A DNA stretch of 64,000 nt from Zoogloeaceae bacterium (GTDB taxonomy: Bacteria > Pseudomonadota > Gammaproteobacteria > Burkholderiales > Rhodocyclaceae), in contig JACKMC010000005.1 in assembly GCA_024235595.1 (NCBI GenBank), positions 62,001 through 126,000 on the forward strand, given 5' to 3'. Of the stretch, positions 1-8,979 are shown one piece after another. The notes under the pieces were generated by a model. It saw nothing but the letters and a program-made list of their open reading frames with translations, ran no database searches and was not told the origin of the DNA. The number at the start of each line of letters is the position of its first letter. Position 1 is the stretch's first letter. The position numbers were made by a program, and so were the translations under genes.

Positions 1-323
1 AGGATCTCTGAGCGCACGCCCGCCAGCAGCTGGCGCTGGCCTTCGGTTTCGGACTGCTCGATCAGTGCCGCGAGGGCTTGCTCGACGGTCAGGCCCGAGG
101 CCAGCAGGGTGGCCCATTGGCGGGTCAGCAGGGTGAGGTCGGAATCGCGCAGGCGCCGGCGTCGCACGGTGCTGCTGGCGCTGTGGCTGACGCTGGCGAC
201 GTCGATCGGGAACAGGCCGCGCTCGCGCAGCATGCCACGCGCTGCGCGGCCGGTGTCGGCCTCGAGCACCCCCGAAGTTTCCTTTCCGGCATTGTCCAGG
301 GCACGATAGCGGAACGCGGTCAT
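1..323 (-). CDS. gspF: Type II secretion inner-membrane platform protein GspF (partial, N-terminal part)
   Basis: The first ~107 residues of GspF are present; the gene runs off the left edge of the window. It opens MTAFRYRALDNAGKETSGVL and continues with the typical GspF N-terminal cytoplasmic domain (RGMLRERGLFP, then LTLLTRQWATLLASGLTVEQAL). GspF/PilC proteins sit in the inner membrane and couple the GspE ATPase to pseudopilus assembly. The ATG at 323 lies 22 bases after the gspE stop codon, and it is the fourth gene of a gspC-D-E-F operon. The N-terminal LTRQWATLL helix with its LASGL turn is characteristic of the family. A type IV pilus PilC would look similar; the neighbouring gspC and gspD decide for T2SS. 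Confidence 0.9.
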   Translation of the reverse strand, partial: MTAFRYRALDNAGKETSGVLEADTGRAARGMLRERGLFPIDVASVSHSASSTVRRRRLRDSDLTLLTRQWATLLASGLTVEQALAALIEQSETEGQRQLLAGVRSEI

Positions 324-345
324 GGGCGGTTGTGCATGGTGGTGA

Positions 346-1815
346 TCAGTCGCGGGTGACGCGCAGCAGCTCTTCGGCCGAGGTGGTGCCCGCAGCGAGC
401 AGCCGCAGGCCGTCGTCACGCAGGCTGCGTGCGCCCGAGGCGCGGGCGTGCTCACGCAGTTCGCTCTCGTCGGCCCGGTTGTGGATCAGCCGTCCGAAGG
501 CATCGTCGACGGTGATCAGCTCGTAGATGCCGGTGCGTCCGGCATAGCCGGTCTGGCCGCAGGCCGGGCAGGCGGCCGCGGTGTAGATCGAAGCCGGCGT
601 GTGCGGGCCGAACAGTTGCCGGTCGGCATCGTCGCTGGGGCGCGATTCGCGGCAACCGGGGCACAGCCGCCGCACCAGCCGCTGCGCCAGCACGCCGCGC
701 AGTGTCGAAGACAGCAGGAAGGGTTCGACGCCCATGTCCACCAGGCGGTTCACCGCCGAGGCAGCATCGTTGGTGTGCAGGGTGGCGAGCACCAGGTGCC
801 CGGTGAGACTCGCCTGCACCGCGATCTGGGCGGTCTCGAGGTCGCGGATCTCGCCGATCATGATCACGTCCGGGTCCTGGCGCAGGATGGCCCGCAGGGC
901 CTTGGCAAATGACAGGTCGATCTTGCTGTTGACGTGAATCTGCCCCACGCCGGGCAGATCGAACTCGACCGGATCCTCGACGGTGACGATGTTCAGCCGG
1001 CCGGCATCCATTCCCTGCAGCGCGGCATAGAGGGTGGTGCTCTTGCCGGAGCCGGTGGGGCCGGTCACCAGCACGATGCCGTGGGGCTGGCCGAGCAGCG
1101 CCGAGAATCGCGTGCGGGTGTCTCCGGCCATGCCCAGCGCGTCGAGGCCGAGCTGCGCGGCGCCCTTGTCGAGCAGGCGCAGCACGATGCGCTCGCCGTG
1201 GGTGGTGGGCAGGGTCGACAGGCGCACGTCCACCTGCCGGCCGGCGAGTCGCAGGGTGATGCGCCCATCCTGCGGCAGGCGCTTCTCGGCGATGTCGAGG
1301 CTCGCCATGATCTTGATTCGCGAGGCCATCGCGGCGTGCAGCGCGCGGTGTGGCCTGGCTACGTCGTGCAGCACGCCGTCGCGCCGAAAGCGCACCACCG
1401 AGCTGCGCTCGTAGGGTTCGATGTGTACGTCCGAGGCGCCATCGCGCACCGCCTGGGTGAGTAGCGCATTGATCATGCGGATGATCGGCGCGTCGTCCTG
1501 CGATTCGAGCAGGTCCTCGACCGGTGGAAGTTCGGTCATGAGCTGCGAGAGGTCGACTTCCTGGCCGACGTCGGCCACTACCTCGGCGGCGTTGCCGTCC
1601 TGCTGGCTGTAGGCCTCGGCGAGCCGTGTCTCGAATGCGCTGCGGCTCACCGACTCGACCCTGAGGGGCAGGCCGAGGGTACGGCGAAGCTCGGCGAGCG
1701 CGGCGAGGTTGCCGTCTTCGCGCAGCACCACCTCGGCGCTCTCGCCGCCGACTGCGGCGAGCAGCACGCCGTGGGCCTTGGCGAAGCCGTAGGGGAGGTG
1801 GATTGCGCCGTTCAT
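346..1815 (-). CDS. gspE: Type II secretion ATPase GspE
   Basis: 489-residue cytoplasmic ATPase that powers type II secretion. Visible motifs are the Walker A loop GPTGSGKSTTLYAAL, the Asp box VTVEDPVEF, the Walker B region RAILRQDPDVIMIGEIRD and the His box ATLHTND. Near the C-terminus is a four-cysteine zinc motif (CPGC ... CPAC, about 30 residues apart) that is typical of GspE/PilB. The N-terminal domain before the ATPase core is fairly short. The ATG at 1815 overlaps the gspD stop as ATGA, which implies translational coupling. It lies between gspD and gspF on the same strand. Its sequence resembles PilB too, but the context is that of a gsp operon. Confidence 0.95.
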   Translation of the reverse strand: MNGAIHLPYGFAKAHGVLLAAVGGESAEVVLREDGNLAALAELRRTLGLPLRVESVSRSAFETRLAEAYSQQDGNAAEVVADVGQEVDLSQLMTELPPVEDLLESQDDAPIIRMINALLTQAVRDGASDVHIEPYERSSVVRFRRDGVLHDVARPHRALHAAMASRIKIMASLDIAEKRLPQDGRITLRLAGRQVDVRLSTLPTTHGERIVLRLLDKGAAQLGLDALGMAGDTRTRFSALLGQPHGIVLVTGPTGSGKSTTLYAALQGMDAGRLNIVTVEDPVEFDLPGVGQIHVNSKIDLSFAKALRAILRQDPDVIMIGEIRDLETAQIAVQASLTGHLVLATLHTNDAASAVNRLVDMGVEPFLLSSTLRGVLAQRLVRRLCPGCRESRPSDDADRQLFGPHTPASIYTAAACPACGQTGYAGRTGIYELITVDDAFGRLIHNRADESELREHARASGARSLRDDGLRLLAAGTTSAEELLRVTRD

Positions 1816-3944
1816 GGCAGGACGCTGGTGCGCTCTTCGGCCGGGGTGGGTGCGCTGGCGCGGTCCTTGCCGGGTGGCGTCAGGTCCCGGGTGCGGGGCA
1901 CCGCGGGTGCGGGCGAATCGATCGGCGGCAGTTCGGGCGGGGTGCGCTCGCCCCTGAGCAGGGTGTCGTCGCCGACGATGCCGCGCTGCTGGCCGATCAC
2001 GTAGTCATAGCGGGCGTTGGTGATACCCGAATAGCTGTCCTTGCTGCGCAGGATCACCGGCCTCAGGAAGACGATGAGGTTGGTCTTGCTGCGCTTGCGG
2101 CTGTCGTAGCGAAAGAGGTTGCCGGCCAGCGGGATGTCTCCCAGCAAAGGGACCTTTTCCTCGCCGGACTCGTAGCTGTCCTGCACCAGGCCCCCGAGCG
2201 CGATGATCGCGCCGTCGTCGATCAGCACCGTGGATTCGATCGAACGCTTGTTGGTGATCGGGCCGGCATTGTCGATGCTGCCCACCACGCTCGAGGCTTC
2301 CTGGTAGATCTGCAGCCGCACCACGCCGCCTTCGGTGATCTGCGGCTTGAACTTGAGGGTGAGGCCGACATCCTGCCGCTCGATGGTCTGGAAGGGGTTG
2401 CTGACCGCATCGCCGCTGCCGGAGTTGAGGGTGTACTGACCGGTGATGAAGGGCAGGTTCTGGCCGATCACGATCTTGGCCTCCTCGTTGTCGAGGGTCA
2501 CCAGGTTGGGTGTGGACAGAATGTTTGTCTTTGCGTCCGATTCGAGGAATCGCGCCAGCACGCTGAGATTGAGGATCTCGGTGCCGTTTGGCAGGGTGAT
2601 GGTGCCGCTGCCGACGAGGAAATTGAGGCCGCCGCCGACGCTGGTGGGGTCGGCCGCGATACCCAGGATGTTCGCGCCGCCGGTCTTGCTGCCGAAGTTG
2701 GTGCCACCGAACACGGTGGTCTTGCCAGTGCCGGTCGGGGTGTTGGCGCTCTGCCACTGTATGCCCCATTCGGCTGCGCGTTCGGCGGTGATCTCGGCGA
2801 TCAGCGCCTCGACATAGACCTGGGCACGGCGCCGGTCTAGCTGTTCGATGACGTGGCGCAGGTTGTTGTAGATGGCCTCGGGCGCGGTGATGATGAGCGC
2901 GTTGCTGGAGGCGTCGGCCTGGATGATGCCGCCGCCACTGGTGACGGCAGGCGTGCCGGTGGACGCGCTGCGGGTGGACGTCCCGGTGGTGGCGCTGGTG
3001 TTCTCCGAAGCGGAAAGTGGCCGGTTGGATTCGGCGGAGGGGCTGGAGGTGTCGCCCGACAGTACCGCACGCAGGGTTTCGGCAACCTTTGTCGCTTCGG
3101 CGTTCTTGAGATACACCACGTGGATGTTGCCGCCCGCGCCGGGTCGGTCGAGCGAGGCCACAAGTTGTCGCACCGCGGACAGGCGCGACGGACTGGATGC
3201 CCTGACCAACAGCGCGTTGGTGCGCGCATCAGCCACGATCGAAACATCATTGCCGGGGTCGGCCGCAGCACCAGGCACCGAGATTCGGGAGCCTCCGGTG
3301 AGCAGCTTGGCGAGCGTGCCCGCGATATCGGCCGCAGCCGCATGCTTGAGCTCGATGACCTGCAGGTCGCCCTGGGGCACATCGACCGAGGCAATGATGC
3401 GGGCGATGCGCTCGACGTTGTCGGCGTAGTCGGTCACCACCAGTGCGTTGTTGGAGGGATAGGCCGAAACCGTGTTGTTGGGCGAAATCAGAGGGCGGAT
3501 CACCGGCACCATCTGCGCGGCCGATTCGTTCTGCAGCGTGAATACCTGGGTGACGATGCCTGCGCCCGTGTTGCGCCCCTTGCCGCTGGCGACCGGCACC
3601 GCGTGCAGCTTGGCGTCGGCCTCGGGTACGATCTTGGTGACGCCCGCGGACTCGACCGCGGTGTAGCCCTGCAGACGCAGCGCCGAGAGCAGGATGTCGT
3701 AGGTAAGACTTTTCGCCACTGGCGTATTGGTGGTGATGTTGAGATTGCCCTTGACCCGCGGATCGATGAGGAAATTGCGCCCGGTGATCTTGCCGATCGC
3801 CTTGATGACCGCCTCGATCTCCGCGTTGGCAAAGTTCAGCGATACCGTGTCGCCGTCGGCGGCCGTCTGGGCGGCAACCGGCATGGCCAGGGTGGCCGCG
3901 AGCAGCAGGGCGCTGAAACGCTTGAGGGGGTGGTTCATCGGCAT
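1812..3944 (-). CDS. gspD: Type II secretion outer-membrane secretin GspD
   Basis: 710-residue secretin that forms the outer-membrane channel of the T2SS. A signal peptide is clear (hydrophobic LLLAATLAMPVAAQ, cleavage near residue 25). It is followed by the N0 domain (VSLNFANAEIEAVIKAIGKI), repeated N1-N3 domains (VIELKHAAAADIAGTLAKLL; IHVVYLKNAEATKVAETL) and the secretin domain (VPLLGDIPLAGNLFR, IVFLRPVIL). A Ser/Thr-rich stretch around residues 300-340 sits between the N2/N3 repeats, as in many GspD proteins. The C-terminal ~60 residues are Pro/Arg rich and could be the pilotin-interacting S-domain. The start at 3944 overlaps the gspC stop by ATGA; an in-frame ATG at 3938 is an alternative. 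Confidence 0.95.
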   Translation of the reverse strand: MPMNHPLKRFSALLLAATLAMPVAAQTAADGDTVSLNFANAEIEAVIKAIGKITGRNFLIDPRVKGNLNITTNTPVAKSLTYDILLSALRLQGYTAVESAGVTKIVPEADAKLHAVPVASGKGRNTGAGIVTQVFTLQNESAAQMVPVIRPLISPNNTVSAYPSNNALVVTDYADNVERIARIIASVDVPQGDLQVIELKHAAAADIAGTLAKLLTGGSRISVPGAAADPGNDVSIVADARTNALLVRASSPSRLSAVRQLVASLDRPGAGGNIHVVYLKNAEATKVAETLRAVLSGDTSSPSAESNRPLSASENTSATTGTSTRSASTGTPAVTSGGGIIQADASSNALIITAPEAIYNNLRHVIEQLDRRRAQVYVEALIAEITAERAAEWGIQWQSANTPTGTGKTTVFGGTNFGSKTGGANILGIAADPTSVGGGLNFLVGSGTITLPNGTEILNLSVLARFLESDAKTNILSTPNLVTLDNEEAKIVIGQNLPFITGQYTLNSGSGDAVSNPFQTIERQDVGLTLKFKPQITEGGVVRLQIYQEASSVVGSIDNAGPITNKRSIESTVLIDDGAIIALGGLVQDSYESGEEKVPLLGDIPLAGNLFRYDSRKRSKTNLIVFLRPVILRSKDSYSGITNARYDYVIGQQRGIVGDDTLLRGERTPPELPPIDSPAPAVPRTRDLTPPGKDRASAPTPAEERTSVLP

Positions 3945-4537
3945 CAGTCTTTTTCGGTTTCGTAGAGCGCGGCGCGGGCCGCTTGTTCGGGATCCTGGGG
4001 CGGCACTTCGGGCCTCAGGGGTTGTGGGGGCGCGTCTTCGCTACCCGAGGGGACGATACCGCTCAGCGATGCAACCGGCAGGCGGATCTCTTCCGTCGTG
4101 CCATCGCGCTCGATGCGGATTCGGTCGGCAAAGATTCCCTGCAGCTTTCTGCCCGGGCTGATCTCGTCACCAACGGTAAAGGTGGTGAGCTTGCCACCGC
4201 TCTTCAGGATCACGAATCCGCTGCCGCCTTCGAAGCCGGTCGCAAGCCCAACCACTTCGACAGGGAGCGCCGGCCCGGGCGTCGTGGCGCCGGATGCAAG
4301 GGTGGGCCGGCCACCGAGCAATTGCTGGCCGATGATGCGCTGGGCCGTGGCGCGTGGGTCGGTATCCGTCCTGATCGGCAGCGTAGCCCCTTCGGGTGCG
4401 CTGAAACGCCAGAACAGCGTCGCTCCGACCCAGGCGGTGAATCCGAGCGCCGCAAGCCAGGCAATGGCTGGCACGGCACGCCGCATCGCGCCACCGCTAA
4501 GGATGCGCGTGAAAAGGGAGCCTGTGCGCAAGGTCAT
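3944..4537 (-). CDS. gspC: Type II secretion protein GspC (short form)
   Basis: 197-residue bitopic inner-membrane protein. It has a short cytoplasmic N-terminus, one transmembrane helix (about residues 22-43, AIAWLAALGFTAWVGATLFW) and a periplasmic homology region (VVGLATGFEGGSGFVILKSG, then GDEISPGRKLQGIFADRIRI), which in GspC contacts the secretin. The usual C-terminal PDZ or coiled-coil domain is absent, and the tail after residue ~165 is Pro/Glu rich. The frame stays open upstream to 4657, but the added 40 residues look non-coding, so I start at MTLRTG (4537). No strong ribosome-binding site precedes it. First gene of the gsp operon; the gspC call rests on both homology region and position. 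Confidence 0.8.
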   Translation of the reverse strand: MTLRTGSLFTRILSGGAMRRAVPAIAWLAALGFTAWVGATLFWRFSAPEGATLPIRTDTDPRATAQRIIGQQLLGGRPTLASGATTPGPALPVEVVGLATGFEGGSGFVILKSGGKLTTFTVGDEISPGRKLQGIFADRIRIERDGTTEEIRLPVASLSGIVPSGSEDAPPQPLRPEVPPQDPEQAARAALYETEKD

Positions 4538-4666
4538 GAAATCGATATGTAGGGCGATTGGTGCCGGATGGCTGGAAAAGGATGTTAATACCAGAAACGC
4601 ACCCGATTGTATGCGCAAGGATGCTCGAATCGTTCTTTGGTCGACCATTCGATGCAATGGCTGCGC

Positions 4667-4706
4667 CTGTCAAGGTTTTGTCAAGCCTGCATCAAGGCGC
4701 TGTCAT
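4667..4706 (+). promoter_or_regulatory. Tandem Pho-box-like array (four 7-mers, 11-bp period)
   Basis: Four heptamers begin exactly 11 bases apart: CTGTCAA (4667), TTGTCAA (4678), GCATCAA (4689) and CTGTCAT (4700). The PhoB consensus is two CTGTCAY repeats separated by 4 bases, an 11-base period, so the first two units form a good Pho box; the fourth is a perfect half-site and the third is weak. The array reads toward the PhoX-like gene (start 4837). No convincing -10 lies at the normal distance after the last repeat; a TATGAT at 4775-4780 is the best -10-like hexamer. PhoB control is inferred. Confidence 0.6.
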
Positions 4707-4836
4707 GAAGCCTGCCCAGGCTTGCGCGTCGTCGTCGCAGCATCGCGGCGCGGTGTCCTGGACGAGCATTTCCGTATGATCTGCGACAGGCTGGCCTCGA
4801 CCCCATTACCGTGACATCACAAGGATTTTTCACTAC

Positions 4837-6765
4837 ATGAGCCAACAGATCGATACGAGCCGTCGTCGCGCTTTGCAGTTTCTCGCCGGCGCCGGGCTGT
4901 TGCCGATGGCCTCCAGTCTTGCCCGCGCTTCGACAATGTCGCTCGCGCCCGACGGGGGTGGTTCGTCTTCGTCGGCTGCGCTGGTCGTCGATTCGGTGAG
5001 CTTTACCCCGATGGCGGCCCCGACGCTGGCCGATGCGGCCGCGATGGCGACCACCAGTGTAAGGTCCAGCATGGTGGTCAAGTACGCCGACGGCAGCAGC
5101 AAGACCTTCGCGCTTGGCTACGAGACCTTCTTCGTCACCGGCGACATGGTTCCCGACGGCGCGGGGGGCACGACGCTTGCCGGCGGCCATTACGATATCG
5201 ACGGAAACCCGATCAAGGATGCCAACGGCGAGCAGTTCTATTCCGACTGCCCGGACGGCACCAGTCTGCTCAGCCTCGACAATCCGACGGTTTCCGGCGT
5301 TACCGGCAATGCCGTGTTCTGTGTGGTGCAGTTCGAATACACCAGCCGCAATGCCGCCGGCGATTCGATGTACGGCAAGCTTCCTTCGCCGGTCGCGGTA
5401 TTGACCCTCGACCAGGACAGGAAGACTGGCCAGCTCAAGCTGGTCAAGTACCACAACGTCGACACCGGCGGCGTGAATGGCCTGTGGATCACCTGCGGCG
5501 CCAGCCTGTCGCCGTGGGGAACACACCTCTCGAGCGAAGAATATGAGCCCGATGCCACCACTGCTGCGACCGATCCGCAGTTCCTCGCCTACAGCCGAAA
5601 CCTCCACGCCAATGCGTCGGCCGTTGCCAATCCCTACCACTATGGCCACATGCCCGAAGTGACGGTCAATCCCGACGGCACCGGCAGCATCAGGAAGCAC
5701 TACTGCATGGGCCGCATCTCGCACGAGTTGGTGCAGGTGATGCCTGATGAGCGCACCGTGCTCATGGGTGACGACACCACCAACGCGGGCCTGTTCATGT
5801 TCATCGCCGATGCCGCGAAGGATCTCTCCGCGGGAGTGCTCTACGTCGCCAGATGGACCCAGACCTCGCCCGCCGGCGGACCCGGCGGCGGAGCCGGCAC
5901 GCTCAAGTGGGTCAGGCTCGGTCACGCGACGAGCACCGAGATCAAGACCCTGGCCGACGCGCTCGGCGCTGGAGACATCGTCGACGTACGGACGGCCGAT
6001 CCGGCCGATGCGAGCCATACGAAGATCGGTTTCGGTGGCAGAAGCAACTGGGTGAAGTTCGTCGCGGGTCAGGAAAAGGCTGCGGCCTTTCTCGAGACTC
6101 ACCGTTATGCGGCCTTCAAGGGTGGCAGCCTGGCGTTCACCAAGATGGAAGGCGTGACAGTGAACGTGGCCGACAGGAAGGCCTACCTTGCGATGAGCCG
6201 CATCGACAAGACCATGACCGACGGCAGCACCGATGTTCACGTGGCCAGGATCACCGCCGGCGCGGTCTATGAACTCAGCCTTGCCGCTAGCCAGACCGAC
6301 ACCGAGGGTGTCGCCATCGACAGCGCCTGGGTGCCGGTAGACATGGCCGCGGTGCCTGAACTGGTGGGCGAGGATCTCGCCGCGCCCGACGCGCTTGGCA
6401 ATAGAGCCAACGCGGACAGGGTCTCCAACCCCGACAACCTCAAGTTCTCCGAAGAGTTGCGCACCCTGTTCGTCGGCGAGGACAGCGGCCAGCACGTCAA
6501 CAACTTCCTGTGGGCCTACAACGTCGACAGCCGCAGCCTTTCGCGCATCCTCTCCTGTCCGGCGGGAGCCGAATCCACCGGCCTGCAGGCCGTGCATTCG
6601 ATCAACGGCTTCACCTACATCAACAGCAATTTCCAGCACGCCGGCGACTGGGGCTCGATCCACGCGGTGGTCCGAGCGAGCGTCGGGCCGTTGATCGATG
6701 CCAACTACAAGCGTCGCAGTGGCGCCGCCGTGGGCTACATCACCGGCATGCCGGCACTGGGCTGA
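4837..6765 (+). CDS. Tat-exported PhoX / DUF839 family protein (putative alkaline phosphatase)
   Basis: 642 residues with a twin-arginine signal (SRRRALQFLAGAG, residues 9-21) followed by an Ala/Ser-rich cleavage region, so it is exported folded. The body matches the PhoX/DUF839 beta-propeller family: LSPWGTHLSSEE (~224-235), GRISHELVQVMPDERTV, MGDDTTNAGLFMFI and DNLKFSEELRTLFVGEDSG. PhoX enzymes are Fe/Ca-dependent phosphomonoesterases used under phosphate starvation. In them the SPWGT...EE motif carries an iron-binding Cys; here that position is Ser233, so activity should not be assumed. A Pho-box-like array lies 130 bases upstream. It is divergent from the gsp operon, which might move it across the outer membrane (inference). 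Family call is firm; phosphatase function is moderate. Confidence 0.8.
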   Translation: MSQQIDTSRRRALQFLAGAGLLPMASSLARASTMSLAPDGGGSSSSAALVVDSVSFTPMAAPTLADAAAMATTSVRSSMVVKYADGSSKTFALGYETFFVTGDMVPDGAGGTTLAGGHYDIDGNPIKDANGEQFYSDCPDGTSLLSLDNPTVSGVTGNAVFCVVQFEYTSRNAAGDSMYGKLPSPVAVLTLDQDRKTGQLKLVKYHNVDTGGVNGLWITCGASLSPWGTHLSSEEYEPDATTAATDPQFLAYSRNLHANASAVANPYHYGHMPEVTVNPDGTGSIRKHYCMGRISHELVQVMPDERTVLMGDDTTNAGLFMFIADAAKDLSAGVLYVARWTQTSPAGGPGGGAGTLKWVRLGHATSTEIKTLADALGAGDIVDVRTADPADASHTKIGFGGRSNWVKFVAGQEKAAAFLETHRYAAFKGGSLAFTKMEGVTVNVADRKAYLAMSRIDKTMTDGSTDVHVARITAGAVYELSLAASQTDTEGVAIDSAWVPVDMAAVPELVGEDLAAPDALGNRANADRVSNPDNLKFSEELRTLFVGEDSGQHVNNFLWAYNVDSRSLSRILSCPAGAESTGLQAVHSINGFTYINSNFQHAGDWGSIHAVVRASVGPLIDANYKRRSGAAVGYITGMPALG

Positions 6766-6781
6766 TCCACGGCGCAAGGCA

Positions 6782-6800
6782 GCGCCCCGCGCGGGGGCGC
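6782..6800 (+). terminator. GC hairpin after the PhoX-like gene
   Basis: GCGCCCC (6782-6788) pairs perfectly with GGGGCGC (6794-6800) around a 5-base loop, 17 bases after the PhoX-like stop codon. There is no U-tract, so it may only stabilise the 3' end rather than terminate by itself. Confidence 0.35.
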
Positions 6801-6904
6801 GGATGCCGCGCAGCAGCTTTCCGGGGCGGTCGAAAGGCGAGCCCGTTTTCCGTGCGGGGCGCGGGCGATGATATGATCCGCGGCGCATCTGAACGGATCC
6901 TGTC

Positions 6905-8872
6905 ATGTCGAATCTTGCGGACCACTTCTCTGAACGGGGCTCCCTGGCCCGCGCAATCCCCGGCTTCAGTGCCCGCCCGCAGCAGGTGGAGATGGCCGCG
7001 CGGATCGGCGATGCGCTGCGCGAACACCGGGTGCTCGTGGCCGAGGCGGGCACCGGAACCGGCAAGACCTTCGCCTATCTCGTGCCGGCGCTGCTGGCCG
7101 GCGGCAAGCTCATCATCTCGACGGGTACCAAGACCCTGCAGGACCAGCTCTTCAATCGCGACCTGCCCACGGTTCGCGCAGCGCTCAAGGTGCCGGTCGA
7201 CGTGGCGCTGCTGAAGGGGCGTGCGAACTATGTGTGTCCCTATCATCTCGAGCGCAACGGTCGCGAGGGGCGCTTCCAGAGCCCGCAGGATGCGGCCGAC
7301 CTGCGGCTGATCGCACGCTTTGCCGAGATCACCCAGAGCGGCGACAAGGCCGAATGCCCCGAAGTGCCCGAGGATTCCGCGGCCTGGCTGTCCGCCACCT
7401 CGACCCGCGACAACTGCCTTGGGCAGGAGTGCCAGTACTACAAGGACGACTGCTTCGTGCTCAAGGCCCGCAAGCGCGCCATGGAGGCCGACGTGGTGGT
7501 GGTGAATCATCACCTGTTCTTTGCCGACGTAATGCTGCGCGACGAAGGCATGGGCGAGTTGCTGCCGGCCGCCAATGCGGTGATCTTCGACGAGGCACAC
7601 CAGCTGCCCGAGACCGCCAGCCTGTTCTTCGGCGAGAACGTCACCACCTCGCAACTGCTCGACCTGGCACGCGACACCCGCTCCGAAACCGTTGCCGCGG
7701 CGCGCGATTTCGTGGCCCTCATCGATGCCACCCGCGCGCTCGAGAAAGCGGCTCGCGACCTGCGCCTCGCGGTAAAGGCCGAGAACGCCCGCTTCGGCTA
7801 CACGCAGATGCTCGGCAACGATGAATTCATGGCCGCCCTCGAGGCCCTTGGCGGCGAGCTCGACAAATTCCATCAACTCGTCGAGAGCCAGGCCGAGCGC
7901 TCCGAAGGACTCGCCAACTGCCTGCGCCGCACCCAGGAGATCCAGGAGCGCCTCGTGACCTGGCGTGCTCCCGAGGCGCCAGAGGTGGTCCGCTGGGTGG
8001 AGGTGTTCACCCAGTCGCTGGCGCTCAACGCGACCCCACTGCATGTCTCGGATGTGTTCCGCCGCCAGATGGGCAATCAGCCCAAGGCATGGATCTTCAC
8101 CTCGGCAACGCTCGCGGTGGGTTCGGATTTCACGCATTACCTCAATGAGATGGGGCTTTCGGATCTCGATCCGCCGACCGAGACCGCGGTATGGGGCAGC
8201 CCCTTCGACTATGGCGAGCAGGCGATGCTGTTCGCCCCGCAGGGCATGCCCAACCCGAATTCGCCCGACTATCCGGAGCGGGTGGCGGAGGTGGCGTTTC
8301 CGCTGATCCGTGCGGCGCAGGGGCGCACCTTCGTGTTGTGTACCTCGCTGCGGGCAATGCGTCGCATCCATGAGTTGCTCGCCGAGCGAATTGCCCGGGA
8401 GGGCCTAGCGCTGCCGATACTGCTGCAGGGGGAGGGCTCGCGCAGCGAACTGCTGGCCCGCTTCCGCCGGCTCGGCAATGCGGTGCTGGTGGCGAGCCAG
8501 AGTTTCTGGGAGGGGGTCGATGTGCCGGGTGATGCACTTTCGGTGGTGGTGATCGACAAACTGCCCTTCGCGCCGCCCGACGATCCGGTGCTCGCGGCGC
8601 GCGTCGACTATCTCGAGAAGAAGGGCCTCAATCCTTTCTTCGTCTACCAGCTTCCGCGCACCGTGATCAACATGAAGCAGGGCGCCGGCCGGCTCATCCG
8701 CACCGAGCAGGATCGCGGCGTGCTGTGCATCTGCGACCCGCGCATGATCGACAAGCCCTATGGCAAGCGGGTGTGGCGCAGCCTGCCGCCGATGCGGCGC
8801 AGCCGCGTGACCGAGGAGGTGGTGGACTTTCTCGCGAGCTTGCCGGCGCCGGCCAGCCCGACGAAGGGCTGA
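6905..8872 (+). CDS. ATP-dependent DNA helicase, DinG/YoaA family (XPD-like, Fe-S)
   Basis: 655-residue superfamily 2 helicase. Walker A is EAGTGTGKTFAYLVP (about residues 48-62) and the DEAH box is VIFDEAHQL. Between them lie the clustered cysteines of the 4Fe-4S domain (NYVCPYHLE; RDNCLGQECQYYKDDCF), the hallmark of XPD/DinG enzymes. C-terminal helicase motifs include SQSFWEGVDVPGD and VINMKQGAGRLIRTEQD. These enzymes unwind 5'-overhang substrates, R-loops and stalled forks. Length and motifs fit YoaA, the DinG paralogue, at least as well as DinG. An ATP-binding Q-motif-like segment (ARPQQVEMAARIGDAL) precedes Walker A. A -10-like TATGAT lies about 30 bases upstream of the ATG; the gene may be a single transcription unit ahead of the moco genes. 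Confidence 0.9.
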   Translation: MSNLADHFSERGSLARAIPGFSARPQQVEMAARIGDALREHRVLVAEAGTGTGKTFAYLVPALLAGGKLIISTGTKTLQDQLFNRDLPTVRAALKVPVDVALLKGRANYVCPYHLERNGREGRFQSPQDAADLRLIARFAEITQSGDKAECPEVPEDSAAWLSATSTRDNCLGQECQYYKDDCFVLKARKRAMEADVVVVNHHLFFADVMLRDEGMGELLPAANAVIFDEAHQLPETASLFFGENVTTSQLLDLARDTRSETVAAARDFVALIDATRALEKAARDLRLAVKAENARFGYTQMLGNDEFMAALEALGGELDKFHQLVESQAERSEGLANCLRRTQEIQERLVTWRAPEAPEVVRWVEVFTQSLALNATPLHVSDVFRRQMGNQPKAWIFTSATLAVGSDFTHYLNEMGLSDLDPPTETAVWGSPFDYGEQAMLFAPQGMPNPNSPDYPERVAEVAFPLIRAAQGRTFVLCTSLRAMRRIHELLAERIAREGLALPILLQGEGSRSELLARFRRLGNAVLVASQSFWEGVDVPGDALSVVVIDKLPFAPPDDPVLAARVDYLEKKGLNPFFVYQLPRTVINMKQGAGRLIRTEQDRGVLCICDPRMIDKPYGKRVWRSLPPMRRSRVTEEVVDFLASLPAPASPTKG

Positions 8873-8979
8873 TCGGCCTGCGTGGTGTTTCCTTGATCCC
8901 GTACGTGGGCTTGCGGTCGTGGCTTGTTGTATCCTCGCTCGCTTGATCAACCAATGCGGCCGTGCGTCGCCCTGACGGC

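Noticed and set aside
4538..4657. N-terminal extension of gspC to the ATG at 4657
   Set aside because: The added residues do not match the GspC family, which begins a short way before the membrane helix.
4681..7065. 794-residue open frame on the minus strand across the PhoX-like and helicase genes
   Set aside because: It mirrors two well-supported genes on the plus strand, has low-complexity Ala/Arg/Gly content, and shows no domain; high GC gives long antisense frames.
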